DNA of 64,000 nt from Callorhinus ursinus (Eukaryota > Chordata > Mammalia > Carnivora > Otariidae). Positions 1 to 10,561 of this stretch are shown in pieces. The DNA lies in NCBI RefSeq assembly GCF_003265705.1, contig NW_020312828.1, positions 52,129,627 through 52,193,626 on the forward strand, read 5' to 3'. The notes below the pieces were generated by a model. That model made no database searches. It worked only from the letters and a program-made list of their open reading frames with translations, and was not told the DNA's origin. The translations under genes and the position numbers were made by a program. Numbering within the stretch: position 1 is the stretch's first letter; each line of letters opens with the position of its first letter.

Positions 1-838
1 AATTGGCATAATATACAATTGTAATAGTTGCTTCTCTCTGGCCCAGTCTAAGGAGAACTAAGCTGTTGGCAATAACTACAGAACGTGAGTCTGGATGATC
101 ATCTTTGTACCATGGGATAATCAAAACTATGGATGACTGGAGGACCAGGGCCAGGCCCTGAACAAAGGAGAGTCAATCCATATGGTGCCCGATAAGCTGT
201 GATAAGACCAGATTTAAAAGACAAGCTAGGTGATCAGCTTTCTTAGTTTGAATATTTGAAGTAAGCAGTATTGGGAGAAGTTGAAAAGTCAAAGAGGTCA
301 TAATGATCTAATTTATAGGTTGAAGTTATGAGGGAATTAGGAACTGTAAGTAAGCAGCGACCATAAGGTAGAAATAGGCATATAGACAGTATCGGGTGAA
401 GAAACCATTTGCTAGAGGAATGTAGGATGGGAAGAGGAATGTAGGATGGGAAACAAGGTAGAAACATAAAGCAGAGGTCATCACATTGGCAGAGCTCAAG
501 AACAAAGAACTGCAGCGTTCTGATGTTATTTTTCTTTCATCAGATAGGAAAGATTTCCAAGAGCATGATCAGGAAACACTAGACTAGACAAATTGCCTTC
601 TGGAGAGGGTAAATGCTCTTTATTTGCGTGATTTTTTTTTTTTTTTTTTTTGGTCAAACATTGAAAAGCACCTGGTATGCTTGAAACTGGAACTGGTCTG
701 CAGAAGAGAGACTAGAGAATTCTAGAGGCCAGGGTGCTGCCAGAAGGAGAATGGTAAAGAAGAGGACTTTGAGGCAGATAGATACCTAAGCAGGATTTTG
801 AGGTTGTTAATGGCAGAGTGTGCAGTGTAAACCAATTT
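1..838. other. No gene recognised; unassigned AT-rich sequence
   Basis: No open frame longer than about 90 codons occurs and none resembles a protein I know. The stretch holds a 19-bp tandem duplication (414-451) and a run of 20 T at 632-651, which could be the poly-A tail of an old minus-strand retroposon whose body I cannot identify. Seen directly; no family assigned. Confidence 0.6.
414..451. repeat. Perfect 19-bp tandem duplication
   Basis: The 19-base unit AGAGGAATGTAGGATGGGA occurs twice back to back, at 414-432 and 433-451, without a mismatch. This looks like a replication-slippage duplication that is either recent or lacks the time depth to have diverged. Confidence 0.95.
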
Positions 839-1017
839 ACACTGGTGGGTGGGGGGATGGGTTAAATAGATGTTGGGGATTAAGGAGAGCACTTGCTGTG
901 AGGAGCGCTGGGTGTTGTAGGGAAGTTTTGAATCACTATCTTGTATACTTGAAATTAATATTACACTATATGTTAACTGGAATTTAAATAAAAATCTTAA
1001 ATTCATTTAAAAAAAAG
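839..1017 (+). mobile_element. LINE-1 3' end fragment
   Basis: The G-rich block near 843-860 (GGTGGGTGGGGGGATGGG), the GAGCGCTGGGTGTTGTA block near 904-920, and the end reading ATTTAAATAAAAATCTTAAA followed by an A-rich tail match the 3' untranslated end of carnivore L1 elements. Other L1 copies in this window (near 44470-44630 and 51790-51950) have the same order of blocks. Only the last ~180 bp is present, the usual result of 5' truncation during target-primed reverse transcription. Non-coding. Confidence 0.75.
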
Positions 1018-2269
1018 GAAATACAACCACTATTAAAAAAGTATTAATCAGATTGGGTTAAGGTCAGCATTTAAGTGGAATGCTCTAAGAATCAAAACAG
1101 TGTTCCCTTCATGTGATAATATGTACTTATAAACGGCTTTGTGGTTGATGCCATCAACCACTTGGCAAAATCTTGCCAATAACATTATTGCCATAAAAAT
1201 GGGAAAGTTGATTAGTGGGTTACTTAAAACTGTAATCTTAGCCTTTAGAGGATTTATTTAAATCTAATTTTAAAAGTTTAATATTTATTTTAACAGAAAT
1301 TAACCTAGAAATTTAAGATGAGAAAACAGTTTGAAATGAGTGCTGCTGAAACTAATATGTGGATATGTGGCTTTTGCCCAAAGTGGTCATGTTTCCTTCA
1401 CAGCCAATTTGTCATTGATGAAACATCTGTCCAAAACCATTCCTGTGTGTTTTGAAAACCTAGGATCAATCAAACTCTGTTTGGATAGGCAACTATTGCT
1501 TTCTAAGTAAAGATGGATGATGCTAGGTGAATATATGTTTTGGTTTAACTATAATGATGTCTATTTTTCTGAAATTGGAAAAAATACCAGGATGGTATTT
1601 TGTACTTGCACCTTATCTCACAATTAAGTTCTTACTGGAAACTCGGAAGAGGAAACAGTCAAAGGGTATTTGGAAGTCTTATGAGATATTTTATTTAGTG
1701 CTAATGGCACCTCCTTATGGAACTGTTTGAATATACTGCCAATGATGGAACTGGCTGTCTATAAAAGCAAATTACTGAATTTTTTTCTGTTTAGAAACAC
1801 GTTTTTTTTTTTTGAGGCACCAAAACCATGTCGTCATTTTACTATCTGAGGGTCTACATACTACATTTTCTGTCTCCTGGATCTTCCCCTTTCCTATTCT
1901 AGCCACAGACATACATGAGGTGTATTGTGCTAATGTATGCAAGAACTGAAATTTTTAGTCTTTGCCGATATAGGGTAAACGATAACTTTAAATTTAAAAC
2001 TCTAGAAAGAGATATATACTATAGGTTATGCTTTTCACTTAACGATTTGTTCATTTATTCACTAAGCATTAATTGAACATCTGCTCTCAGGTACATTTTG
2101 TATTACACTAGTAATTTTACACTAGTTTAATGATCTCATATCAGACTGTGAGAACTTCTATCTCAGTGGCTGGGTTAATGAGTAACATTTAGTATGTTTT
2201 ATATACATACCTGTCAAATAATTGAATATGAGGATTCAAGAATGATTTAAAAGGGTAATGGGAAAGAGA
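1018..2269. other. No feature recognised
   Basis: AT-rich sequence with no repeat I can name, no long open frame and no convincing exon. The 67-codon frame at 1527-1730 is short and of biased composition and I do not consider it a gene. Confidence 0.5.
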
Positions 2270-2500
2270 CATCTAAGATTTACTTAGTATGTAATATATG
2301 TTAGATGTTCTGTGAATCACTTTACTTATATTATCTTTGTTTTATTCAACTCTTAGAGTAAACCTTTGAGGAAACATAAAGATAAGTAGAATCAGGGAGA
2401 TTTAGTCACCTGTTTAGAATCAGTGGGTTGGTAAGTTAGAACTGGAAGTCGAGCTCATATCTGTATGATCTCAGAGTCCATGTGTTTAGATTGCAGCAGC
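2270..2500 (-). mobile_element. MIR SINE relic
   Basis: Read on the plus strand this is a degraded reverse complement of MIR: a block like TTACTTATATTATCTTTG, then AACCTTTGAGGAAACATAAAGA, then TTTAGTCACCTGTTTAGAATCAGTGGG and an AACTGGAAGTCGAGCTC block, in the order of the inverted MIR core. Heavy divergence fits its mammal-wide age. Boundaries approximate. Confidence 0.6.
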
Positions 2501-2896
2501 TGCCCACCACACAGAAACCCTTACCACTCTAACCAGGTTACATGAAGAAAAAAATCTCTTACCACTCTATTATATTAAAAAGAAATTTAATAAGCTTCAA
2601 AACCAAATCTATTGAGAGCATTTCTTTTAATGAAGTAACGACTACTATGTGTTCTCTCTAAAACTGGGATATGGATGACAGCAAGGGTTATTACTGTTTT
2701 AAAAGTTTTAGCCAATTAAAAAGGACACAAAACATATACATTAATAGTAAACACAGGAAGGTAAGAAAATATTTTTTGTAGTTGGTATATTTGGATATCT
2801 AAGAAGAGTCAAAAGACTCAACTAAAAATTACTCAAATTTAAGTGAATTAATGTAAGTAGCCAGGTGCATGTCATACATAAAAATGACTGTTTAAA
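2501..2896. other. No feature recognised
   Basis: AT-rich sequence without a gene or named repeat. Its last bases are the left copy of the target-site duplication of the SINE that follows. Confidence 0.5.
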
Positions 2897-2907
2897 AAAT
2901 TCATTCA

Positions 2908-3116
2908 GGGGCGCCTGGGTGGCTCAGTCGCTTAAGTGGCTGCCTTCGGCTCAGGTCATGATCCCAGGGTCCTGGGATCGAGGCCGGCGTTGGGCTCCCT
3001 GTACAGCCGGGAGCCTGCTTCTCCTTCTTCCTCTGCCCCTCCCCCTGCTTGTGAACTCTCTCTCTCGCTGTTTCTCTGTCAAATAAATAAATAAAATCTT
3101 AAAAAAAAATTCTAAG
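2908..3116 (+). mobile_element. Carnivore tRNA-Lys SINE (CAN-SINE)
   Basis: The head GGGGCGCCTGGGTGGCTCAG is the tRNA-Lys-derived 5' end with the A box. GGGATCGAGGCC is the B-box region. A pyrimidine-rich middle and AAATAAATAAATAAAATCTT plus poly-A complete the element. The 11-bp target duplication AAATTCATTCA flanks it at 2897-2907 and 3117-3127. It landed at the edge of the L2 that starts at 3118. Transcribed by Pol III in principle and mobilised by L1 machinery. Confidence 0.95.
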
Positions 3117-3232
3117 AAATTCATTCAATAAATATTATGTGAAGTTAGTATTCTAAATACTAGGGATACAATGGGGGAACAAGAAAGACAGAAAAATACT
3201 GCTTTCACTGAGCTTACATTCTCAAGAAAGGA

Positions 3233-3535
3233 GATAATGGTATTTATTCTAGCATTTATGTATATGTAGTGCTTATATGCCAGATACTTATTTTTCTAAG
3301 TGTGTTTTTCTGTCTTTCTCACTGTCCTCTCTCTCTCTCTCTCTCTCTCTCATACACACACAAACAGGCTTAAATTCCATGACTTAACAGCCCTATGAGG
3401 TAGGTTCTATTTTTTTTTTTTCAAGATGTGGAAAATTCATCATAGAAAGGTAAGGAAGTTGTCCAGAGTCATAACAGTGAGTGGTTTCAGTGGCAGAAGT
3501 GAGACAAGTTTCAAATCTAGGCAGTTCATGTTCCT
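3233..3535 (-). mobile_element. MIR relic inside the L2
   Basis: AACAGCCCTATGAGGTAGG near 3388, a GTCCAGAGTCATAACAGTGAG block near 3460 and TCAAATCTAGGCAG are the inverted MIR core and 5' blocks. A CT run (about 3326-3350) followed by ATACACACACAAACA has expanded within it. It sits between two parts of the L2, so it probably inserted into that element. Confidence 0.7.
3326..3364. repeat. (CT)n-(CA)n microsatellite
   Basis: About 25 bp of alternating CT passes into a short CA run. Likely length-variable. Confidence 0.85.
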
Positions 3536-3692
3536 ATTTCAGGTTTGATTAGTGATAGGAAGAAAAACTAAAATAGAATAAGGGGACAGAGAGTGGCAAG
3601 GGTGCTGTTTTATTTAGGGTGTTGAGCAAAAGCTTTGGGAGGAGATGGTATTTAGAAGAGACCTGATTGAAGTAATAATTTAGCCATGATGT

Positions 3693-3892
3693 CAGCATTG
3701 CCTGGGTGGCTCAGTTGGTTAAGCAGCTGCCTTTGGCTTAGGTCATGATCACAGGGTCCTGGGATCAAGCCCTGAATCAGCCCCCTGCTCCGCAAGGATT
3801 CTGCTTCTCTCTCTGCTCTTCCCCCTTCCCCTGCTTGTGCTCTCTTGTGTGTGCTCTCTCCTTCTCAAATAAATAAATAAAATTTAAAAAAA
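3693..3892 (+). mobile_element. CAN-SINE with perfect 19-bp target duplication
   Basis: Head TTGCCTGGGTGGCTCAG, CT-rich middle and AAATAAATAAATAAAATTT tail. The flanks carry AATAATTTAGCCATGATGT at 3674-3692 and again at 3893-3911, 19 of 19 identical. The element interrupts the L2, so it is younger than it. The perfect duplication suggests a fairly recent insertion. Confidence 0.95.
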
Positions 3893-5351
3893 AATAATTT
3901 AGCCATGATGTTATCTTAGGGAAAAAAAGAATTCCAAAAAGTAACAATAGATGCAGAGATCCTGTGGTTGCAGCATGCTCGATATATTCTAAGTATAGCA
4001 AGGAATTCAGTGTAACTAGAGTAAAGTAAGTAAGGGAGAGAATGAAAATGAGGTCATATAGTTACCTATGTGCCATACTGTGGGATTTTTAGACCATGAA
4101 TGGACTTTGGATTATTCTGTTAGGGATAGGAAACCATTAGAAGATTTTGAGCATAGATATGATCTAAAAATTTTTAAAAACTTTGTAAAGATTAGACTGT
4201 GAATTTATAGGACTGGAGACAGAGAGATTATTTAGGAAGCTTTTACAATTGTTGAGGATAATAGTTCTTGGACCAGGTGGTAGGAAGTGGGTAGATTTTT
4301 TAATGTATTTTGAAAGAACCACCAATGAGATTTACTGATAGATTGGCTCTTTCAGTGTGTGAGTGAAGAGGCAGGATGATTCCGCAGTTTTTATCTTGTG
4401 TAATTGGATGAATAGTTGCTGTTTAATAAGAAGGGAAATTTGGGGGGAAACCATATTGGGGGTAAGAAGAATAAGTTTGTTTTGAACATTTTAAATTTTA
4501 GAACATCTAAGTGAAGATGCTGAGTAGATAGTTGCATATAGGAGTCTGAAGACCGGGGCTAGAGCTACACATTTAGGAATCATGAAATCATGATTTTAAG
4601 ACTGAGGGCCTGGATGAGCTCACTTAAGGATGAGTGTAGATTGAGAAGAGGACTCCGGATTGGGTTATAAGGCATTCTTACATTAAGAAGTTGGTCAATG
4701 AGGAAAGTCCAGCAAAGGATCTTGGGAAAAAGTGGCTAATGAAATACAAAGAGACTTAAGTGCCTTTTGTTCCAAAATTCAAGAAGAAAGTTTTTGGTAG
4801 AGGGAATCATCAATATTGTTAAATGCTAACAGTAAATAGGATGGAGACTGATGATCAGGTTTATTGATGAGGAGGTCACTGGTAAATGGTTTTGGTCCAG
4901 TGGTGGCAATGAAAGTCCATTTGAGATGGGTCCATGAGGGACTAGGAAGAGAAGAGATGGAGAGAGTAGGTATGGTGGATTTTACTCTAAAGGCAATAGC
5001 TTGTGGGATAATGTAAGATGAAGGGAAAAGTTTTATCAATATTGGAGATGTAACATGTCTGCCTGTTTCCTCTCAGTAGAGAGGAAAAATTGGTGATGTA
5101 GGAGAAACAGGGCCATTTGCTGGAATGAGGTTCTTCAGTGGACAAGAAAGCATGAAATCTAGTGAACAAATGGAGTATTGGGTCCCATAAGGATATATAT
5201 TTCAGTCACTGTAACAGGAAAGGTAAAGAGTATAGGAATTCAAATGTAGAGGGTTGATTGGTATGAAGGTGGGATGATACAGATTTTCTCTTTCGATGGT
5301 TTCCATTTCTACATGAAATAAGCAGAACCATTTACTGAGGTTGATGAAGGA

Positions 5352-5726
5352 AGATGCTGTGGATTGTGATCCCCTAGCCCCAAATTCATATGATGAATCC
5401 CTGACTCCCAAGGTGATGGTATTTGGAGATGGGACGACCTTTAGTGGAAATTAGATTTAGATGAGGTCATGCCATAGGGCCCTCATGATGAAGTTAGTGC
5501 CCTTATAAGAAGGGATGGCAGACAGCTTGCTTCCTCCTTCTCTCTCACTTCACCATACAAGTATACAGTGAGAAGGAAGCCATCTGCAAGCCAGGAATAC
5601 AGCTCTTATCAAGGAATCAACTGGCTGGCACCTTACCTTAGACTTGCCAGCCTCTAGAACTAGGAGAAAATAAGTTTCTGCTTAAGCCATCAGCTGCTGT
5701 GTTGGTAATGGTAGCCTGAGTACACT
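5352..5726 (+). mobile_element. Solo LTR, MLT1 type (ERVL-MaLR)
   Basis: The order CCAAATTCATATG, GTGATGGTATTTGGAGATGG, GAAGTTAGTGCCCTTATAAGA, GAGAAGGAAGCCATCTGCAA, CTTGCCAGCCTCTAGAAC and GAGAAAATAAGTTTCTG is that of mammalian MLT1 LTRs. Only one LTR is present with no internal retroviral sequence, so it carries no coding capacity. It splits the L2. TATAAGA near 5503 and AATAAG near 5668 would be its former promoter and poly-A elements. It is an old endogenous retroviral remnant, about 375 bp, with no clear target duplication seen. Confidence 0.8.
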
Positions 5727-6000
5727 CATTTGGAGGAGGAGGTGCTGGAGACTTGAGAAGTTATATAAAAGTAATACAGGGGAATAGAGCAAATTGATGG
5801 GGAAAGTTTAATAGTTTGGAAGGCAGAAGTGAGGGCTAAGTTAGGATTTTTACTCAAATTCCAAGTTGGTCTGTTTAGCATGTTTTTGAGTTTTATTCTA
5901 GTTATAATCAACTATTCCAGGGTAGAGAGAGCAGTTTTGGATAACTAGGCCATTTGAGTTACTGTGATGTATGATGGAGGGAAAGGAGATAAAGGCATTA

Positions 6001-7024
6001 TGGTGTTCACAACCATACAGTAAACATATTGTATAGAGATCACATTGACAGAGGCAATTATAAGTAATTAGGAATGTGAAACATATAATTCATTTAAATA
6101 AATTCTATTGAGAGATGTGGTGGATTTGTAACCTGTCACTTTGACTAGACTGAACTACATTTCTCAGAATTCCTTTTCTGTACATTTCCAGTTATAATGG
6201 GCTACTAAAGACATTTTTATAGGCCATTAGGGAGATGGAAATTAAACAAAAACATTAGCGTTTCTCAACACAGGGACAGTAATGCTATCTCAGACCTTGG
6301 TGTGGGACACTAGCTTGGTCTGCAGTTTCACCACCTTTCCCTGGATCCTTCTTTAACTCTGCAAATCCTGGCAGGTGTGTGTTTAGCTTTATGACGAAGG
6401 TCACTCTTTCAGTGTGGGGTCACATCATCAAGATCACAGGTGGTAAGAATTGGCATGGGTTTTGTTCTTTCCTCATGGGTTCCAGCTCCTTCTTGTGAGT
6501 TCCAGCCTGTCCTCATTCTTTCCTCCACTATATCCATCTTCTCTTCTGCCTTTATCCCGGAAATTTCAAGTTCCAGCATAAGACAAAAGATAACCACCTT
6601 ATAGACACTGCTTAGCCAGCTCTCATAATCGTATAAGACTCAATCCTGGTAACAAATGTGTTAACTCACATGCAGTGGTTCTGCTTCTTTGATGAGATTC
6701 TGATAGAAAAGATTATGAAAGAAGTATTAAACAAATGGAGGGACATATTTATAAACTGGGAAGATTATTGCACAGGTGTTAGTTCTCTAAATTCATTTAT
6801 TAATTTAACAGCCCTGATAAAAATCCAGCCGGATATATAGGTCTTAGAATTTCAGATGTAAGAATCCTTTAACAGTAAGTATGTGACAGAGCACAAAGAG
6901 CAGCTAGGTTCTGTGCTATGCCTGGAAACATTATATAGGTAAGCGGTGTAAAATGTCTACAGCAAGAAATCAAACTATGAACCAAGATTTTCATTTCAGG
7001 TGGCAGGAATTAAGTAGAATAAAA
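6001..7024. other. No gene; partly repeat-like
   Basis: No recognisable gene. The part from about 6115 to 6600 has a texture (ACATTTCTCAGAATTCC, CAGTTTCACCACCTTTCCC) reminiscent of old LTR or DNA-transposon relics, but I cannot name a family. Confidence 0.4.
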
Positions 7025-7290
7025 TTATAGCTTGTACATATACGGTGCTTTATGTGTGAGACACTCATTTTCTAAGTGCACACACATACCTACGTGCTGC
7101 CGCCTCCCCCAGCTCATTTAATCGTGACAACAGCCCTATGAGGTATGATAGTCTTCCTATTTTTCAGGCAAGAAAATTGAAGCACAGAGAGATTAAGCCT
7201 TGAATAGGGTCACACCAGAAAGTAACAGTAAACTCACACCAGAGATTAATAGAAGTCAGAACTCCTATCCCATACCAGGCTCTTGCTTTT
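7025..7290 (-). mobile_element. MIR relic
   Basis: CTCATTTAATCGTGACAACA, AGCCCTATGAGGTATGATAG, GAAGCACAGAGAGATTAAG and AATAGAAGTCAGAACTCCTA are the inverted MIR 3' and core blocks in the right order. Better preserved than the other MIRs here. Confidence 0.8.
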
Positions 7291-7934
7291 TCTCATTGAG
7301 ATGTAAAGTCTGCTCTTTGAGAACTTCACCCTGGAAGAGATAGGCAGGCGGTGGAGTAGATCAATACCTACAAGGTTTCTTGAGAGGGAGGCAGGAGTAA
7401 TTTATCTTGTAACTAACTGAATGCATCTGGACCATTAAAGATAGAGAAAATCAGCTCCATTAACAGAGCTAAGTAAGAGCAATTGACTGTCATTATTCTT
7501 GTGGGTTGCTGGGTTGTTGAAATAAAGCGGACATAGTAGCCCCAGGGATAGACTATTGAGTGAAACATGTTATGGACCAAGAATCAAGAATCAAGTTGCT
7601 TACTATCTGGACTTTATGAGTGGGGCATTTTAGTGCACACCAACACAAGAACACTTCTTCAGCGCATTGTCAAGCCGAAGTGGATCCCCTCAACTGACAG
7701 ATCAGCGATTAAAAAGAGAGGGAAAGAAGTCATATTGCTCCAGGCCCATAAACATGGTCTCATGGTCAAAAGACAAGGTAGCTACATTGGCTAAAACATG
7801 CTCTGCCTCTGGGAAACAGGAAATGGTTGCTGTGTACTTGGGCGGGAGGAAAGGATTTGAAGGATTACTAATTTTCCTAAAAGGCCTCATAAGATTTTTA
7901 TCTTTATGTTCATAAAGATCTCTGGTTTTTAAAA
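7291..7934. other. No gene supported
   Basis: Overlapping frames of 75-89 codons occur at 7567-7971 on both strands, but overlapping open frames on both strands without a recognisable domain argue for chance. The block near 7755-7850 may be an old LTR piece; family not assigned. Confidence 0.4.
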
Positions 7935-8575
7935 ATTGCACTAAAACCCACAATGAGATCCAATTCTTCACCTATCAAATTAGCAAAAATGCGAATGAGC
8001 CTGGGATGAAAACACTGGTAAGTGTATGATGGAATGTTCCAGTTATTGCTGGTGGCAGAGCTAATTGGTGTGACCTTTCTGGGCAGCATTTATCGAATAT
8101 GTATGAAGAGTCTTAAGAAACCTGATGATTCCTGTAAATGGTAATTTCATCCCTGAGAATCTACCATAATAAAGTAATCTCAAGTATTGAAGACAGCTTT
8201 ACCCTCAAAGAAATTCCTAGGATTAAAATTGTGAAAAACTAGAACAGAATGTCCAATCATAGGAATTAAAGAAACCACTTATTAAAATATATAGGACTGA
8301 ATATTTACAGAGATTCTATAAGAACATGGAAAATGCTGATGGACTAATAAGTGAGAAGAGTAGGATATAAAACTATATGTGTACATATATATATATTCTT
8401 AAGTGTACATATTTTTGGCAAAGCCTTAGAAGACAAAACCAAAACTGTGAGAAAAAATAGTTGAAGGTAGCTGGTAGGAAAATTGATGATTTCTGACCCT
8501 TTGTTTATACTTGTCTGAATTTTCAAGTCTGTTCATGAATATGTTTTGCATGAAAAAAATTAGTCAAATGCAATA
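7935..8575 (+). mobile_element. Old LINE-1 3' portion (L1ME-like)
   Basis: ACCCACAATGAGATCCAATTC, then TTAGCAAAAATGCGAATGAG and TTATTGCTGGTGGCAGAGCT, match the conserved end of L1 ORF2 in an old family. A divergent 3' UTR follows, ending with CATGAATATGTTTTGCATG and an A-run. The reading frame is destroyed. Confidence 0.6.
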
Positions 8576-9344
8576 ACAGTAGAATAAATAACAGGGTCAC
8601 TTTAATCATCAGAAAGAAAAGGGTACCCTAATAAACAAGCCTGAGCCCCTCAAGCCCATTCTCATTAAGGTCAAAGAGAAGTTCCAACTCTTGAAAAATA
8701 GAAGAACAGTTCTATTGGAGCTATTCTAGGAACAGCTTTCAAAGGGATGCTCATAATAGAACCTAAAAAAAAGAAATGTTCTGCATATCTGACAGAGCTT
8801 GGTTTATTTGGAATAAGTTGGCTCAGAAACTGTTCTGATTAACCTGCATGGGCAAGATGGCATTTAACTTGAATATTTGGTTATATTGCATCCATCTTGC
8901 TTTTTGTACTGGAAAAACAAAACAAAACACAAACTAATATTGTATTGGGAAAGGGTAGGGGTGGGGAGTGAAGAGAAATTTTTGTCAAATGTGTTTTAGA
9001 TTAGAGACCCCACTAGACTACAGCTTTGAAGTGGAATTAGTCATTGGCACAAACGTGCCTTTTTAAAACTATTTCTGGTACAGAAGCAAAGGTGTGTGTA
9101 TGCCAGGGCCAGGTTTTCTCAGCTTCTCTTGCTTTGCTATGTTGTCACTTGAACTAGGATTTGAGGTAGGAGATGGCAGTCAGGGCTTCTAGCATGTGAT
9201 CTACTACATAGGATTATTTTTTTCTTTTTAAATTTCTTCTGAAGGACTGGTTGCTATTAGTGCATAGTTTTTCAGAAATGTTTAAAAGAACAATAAATAG
9301 CATTTTGGGGTTATTGCCCTAAAACTAGGGTTTTTGTATACTTT
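8576..9344. other. No feature recognised
   Basis: Unassigned sequence without a gene or nameable repeat. Confidence 0.5.
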
Positions 9345-9800
9345 AGACAAAAAAAAAAAAAAATCCTGCCATTTGCAACATGGATCAACCATGAGGGAAT
9401 TGTACTAAAAGAAGTCAGAGAAAGACAAATGCTATGTGACATCACTTTTATGTGGAATCTATTTTAAAAAAATGAACTCATAGATACAGAGAATAGATTG
9501 ATGGTTGTTGGAGGTGTGTGTGGCGAGGGGCACAAAATGGGTATAAATGGTCAAAGTTACAAGTTTTCAGTTATAAAATAAATAAGTCCTGGGGATGTAA
9601 TGTACAGCATGAGAACTATAGCTAATTGTATATTTGAAAGTTGCTAAGAGAGCAGATCTTAAAAGTTCTCAAAGGGTGATGGATGTTAACTAAACTTATT
9701 GTGGTAATGGTTTTGCAATATGTAAATATATCAAATCATTATGTTGTACACGTGATGTTAATACAATGTTATATGCCAGTTATATCTCAATTAAAAAAAA
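9345..9800 (+). mobile_element. LINE-1 3' end fragment (L1MA/B-like)
   Basis: CCTGCCATTTGCAACATGG, AGACAAATGCTATGTGACATC, ATGGTTGTTGGAGGTG, AATGTACAGCATGAGAACTA and GGATGTTAACTAAACTTATT follow the order of an L1M 3' end, with the last ORF2 codons at its left. The same blocks occur in the larger L1 at 22740-23200. 5'-truncated and ending in a short A-run. Confidence 0.8.
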
Positions 9801-10316
9801 GTGAGGAATTAGAAAAGCCAAAGTAAGTAATACTTTTGGATATATAAATCTGAATTACACTAATAGACTCACAAGATACTCTATATAATTTTACTTTTGT
9901 TAAAAAGTATCTCTTATACATTTCTTTTCCATTAGTTATTCTTTATTATAAAATATAGCAGGATAACTCCTAAGCATTTTGGACATTTGCAAATATTAGT
10001 AGACACATGTAATAGATCAGGTCCCCACATTTTTACTCTTCTTTTTCTGCATTCCCAGGGAGAATTGTATTATGGGAATTTGTACATTCTGTCTGTAGTG
10101 ACACTATCTACTATTTTTATTTTCAAACATGACTGCTGCCTTCAGCATTGTGCAATGTTTGGCTAGCATTATGTTTTGGCTGTGGCTGTGTCAAGAGTTT
10201 CTTGTGTTATACATTATTGTAATAGATTTTGTTATTGATTCCAGATATGTTTATATGTCTTTCTTGTTCTCGGTTTCTGGAGGTTAATCTGTCTAGCGTT
10301 GTTCTTTTTCTTGCAG
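9801..10316. other. Unassigned; would be intron if the exon candidate is real
   Basis: No repeat recognised. The last 18 bases (10299-10316, TTGTTCTTTTTCTTGCAG) form a strong-looking 3' splice site: a pyrimidine tract ending in CAG. Confidence 0.4.
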
Positions 10317-10412
10317 AAAGGAATCGGAATCCTTGAGAGTTGGATAAAACTGGCACAAAAAAGTGGAAGAAAAAACCTGAATGAAATCTTTGGAAGTAAA
10401 ACTATAAATTGA
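10317..10412 (+). CDS. Possible terminal coding exon (31 codons plus stop)
   Basis: A splice-acceptor-like sequence ends at 10316. From 10317 the frame reads 31 codons, beginning KGIGIL and continuing with ESWIKLAQKSGRKNLNEIF, to TGA at 10410-10412. The composition (mixed charged, aliphatic and aromatic residues, no repeat) looks like real protein and no repeat overlaps. A poly-A signal AATAAA follows at 10526-10531, giving a plausible ~130-nt 3' UTR. I do not recognise the protein. Against it: the stretch is short, the frame is also open upstream through the pyrimidine tract, and I see no companion exon elsewhere in the window, so any host gene would lie to the left. Chance remains quite possible. 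Confidence 0.3.
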   Translation, partial: KGIGILESWIKLAQKSGRKNLNEIFGSKTIN

Positions 10413-10525
10413 CTCCAAGTAAAGACTTTCTTAGGACTGAAAAATCTCAGACAAATTTAGAAGTACTTTTATCTATAGTGTCTTTACATTCTTGCTGCGT
10501 AAAACAAACAAAAAACCCAAACCCA

Positions 10526-10531
10526 AATAAA
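10526..10531 (+). promoter_or_regulatory. AATAAA poly-A signal of the exon candidate
   Basis: The canonical hexamer lies 114 nt after the TGA of the possible terminal exon in an A-rich stretch. It means something only if that exon is real, since AATAAA is common in AT-rich DNA. Confidence 0.25.
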
Positions 10532-10542
10532 ACAACAAAACA

Positions 10543-10561
10543 ATCGCTATTCAATAGCGAT
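10543..10561. repeat. Perfect 19-bp palindrome
   Basis: ATCGCTATT C AATAGCGAT: two 9-bp arms around one base with no mismatch, each arm holding a CpG. It lies just after the AATAAA at 10526. It could be a binding site or a small hairpin in RNA. No known motif recognised. Confidence 0.9.

Larger units (their letters stand above)
3118..6000 (-). mobile_element. Long nested LINE-2 (L2) relic
   Basis: On the plus strand the segment begins with the inverted L2 3' end (TTCATTCAATAAATATT, then TGAGCTTACATTCTC at ~3207) and continues through the inverted L2 body. Landmarks are GGAAACCATTAGAAGATTTTGAGC (split here: GGAAACCATT at ~4130, GATTTTGAGC at ~4143), the AAGTGAAGATGCTGAGTAGA block near 4511, and the GAGGAAAAATTGGTGATGTAGG region near 5080. 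The L2 then resumes after the LTR at about 5727 and fades near 6000. It is interrupted by a MIR (3233-3535), a CAN-SINE (3693-3892) and an MLT1 LTR (5352-5726). Roughly 2 kb of L2 survives, unusually long because most L2 copies are short 3' fragments. No usable open frame remains. Boundaries approximate. Confidence 0.7.

Noticed and set aside
1390..1460. TTTCCTTCACAG acceptor followed by a short open stretch
   Set aside because: Only about 17 codons before a stop, with no donor site in place and no poly-A signal close by.
2908..3086. tRNA gene-like A and B boxes in the SINE heads
   Set aside because: These are tRNA-Lys-derived SINE heads with target duplications and poly-A tails; they do not fold as full tRNAs.
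7567..7971. 75-89-codon frames, one with a KPKW...KKRGKEV basic stretch that briefly suggested a ribosomal-protein pseudogene
   Set aside because: No colinear match over more than a few residues to any ribosomal protein I know, and a frame on the opposite strand is equally open.
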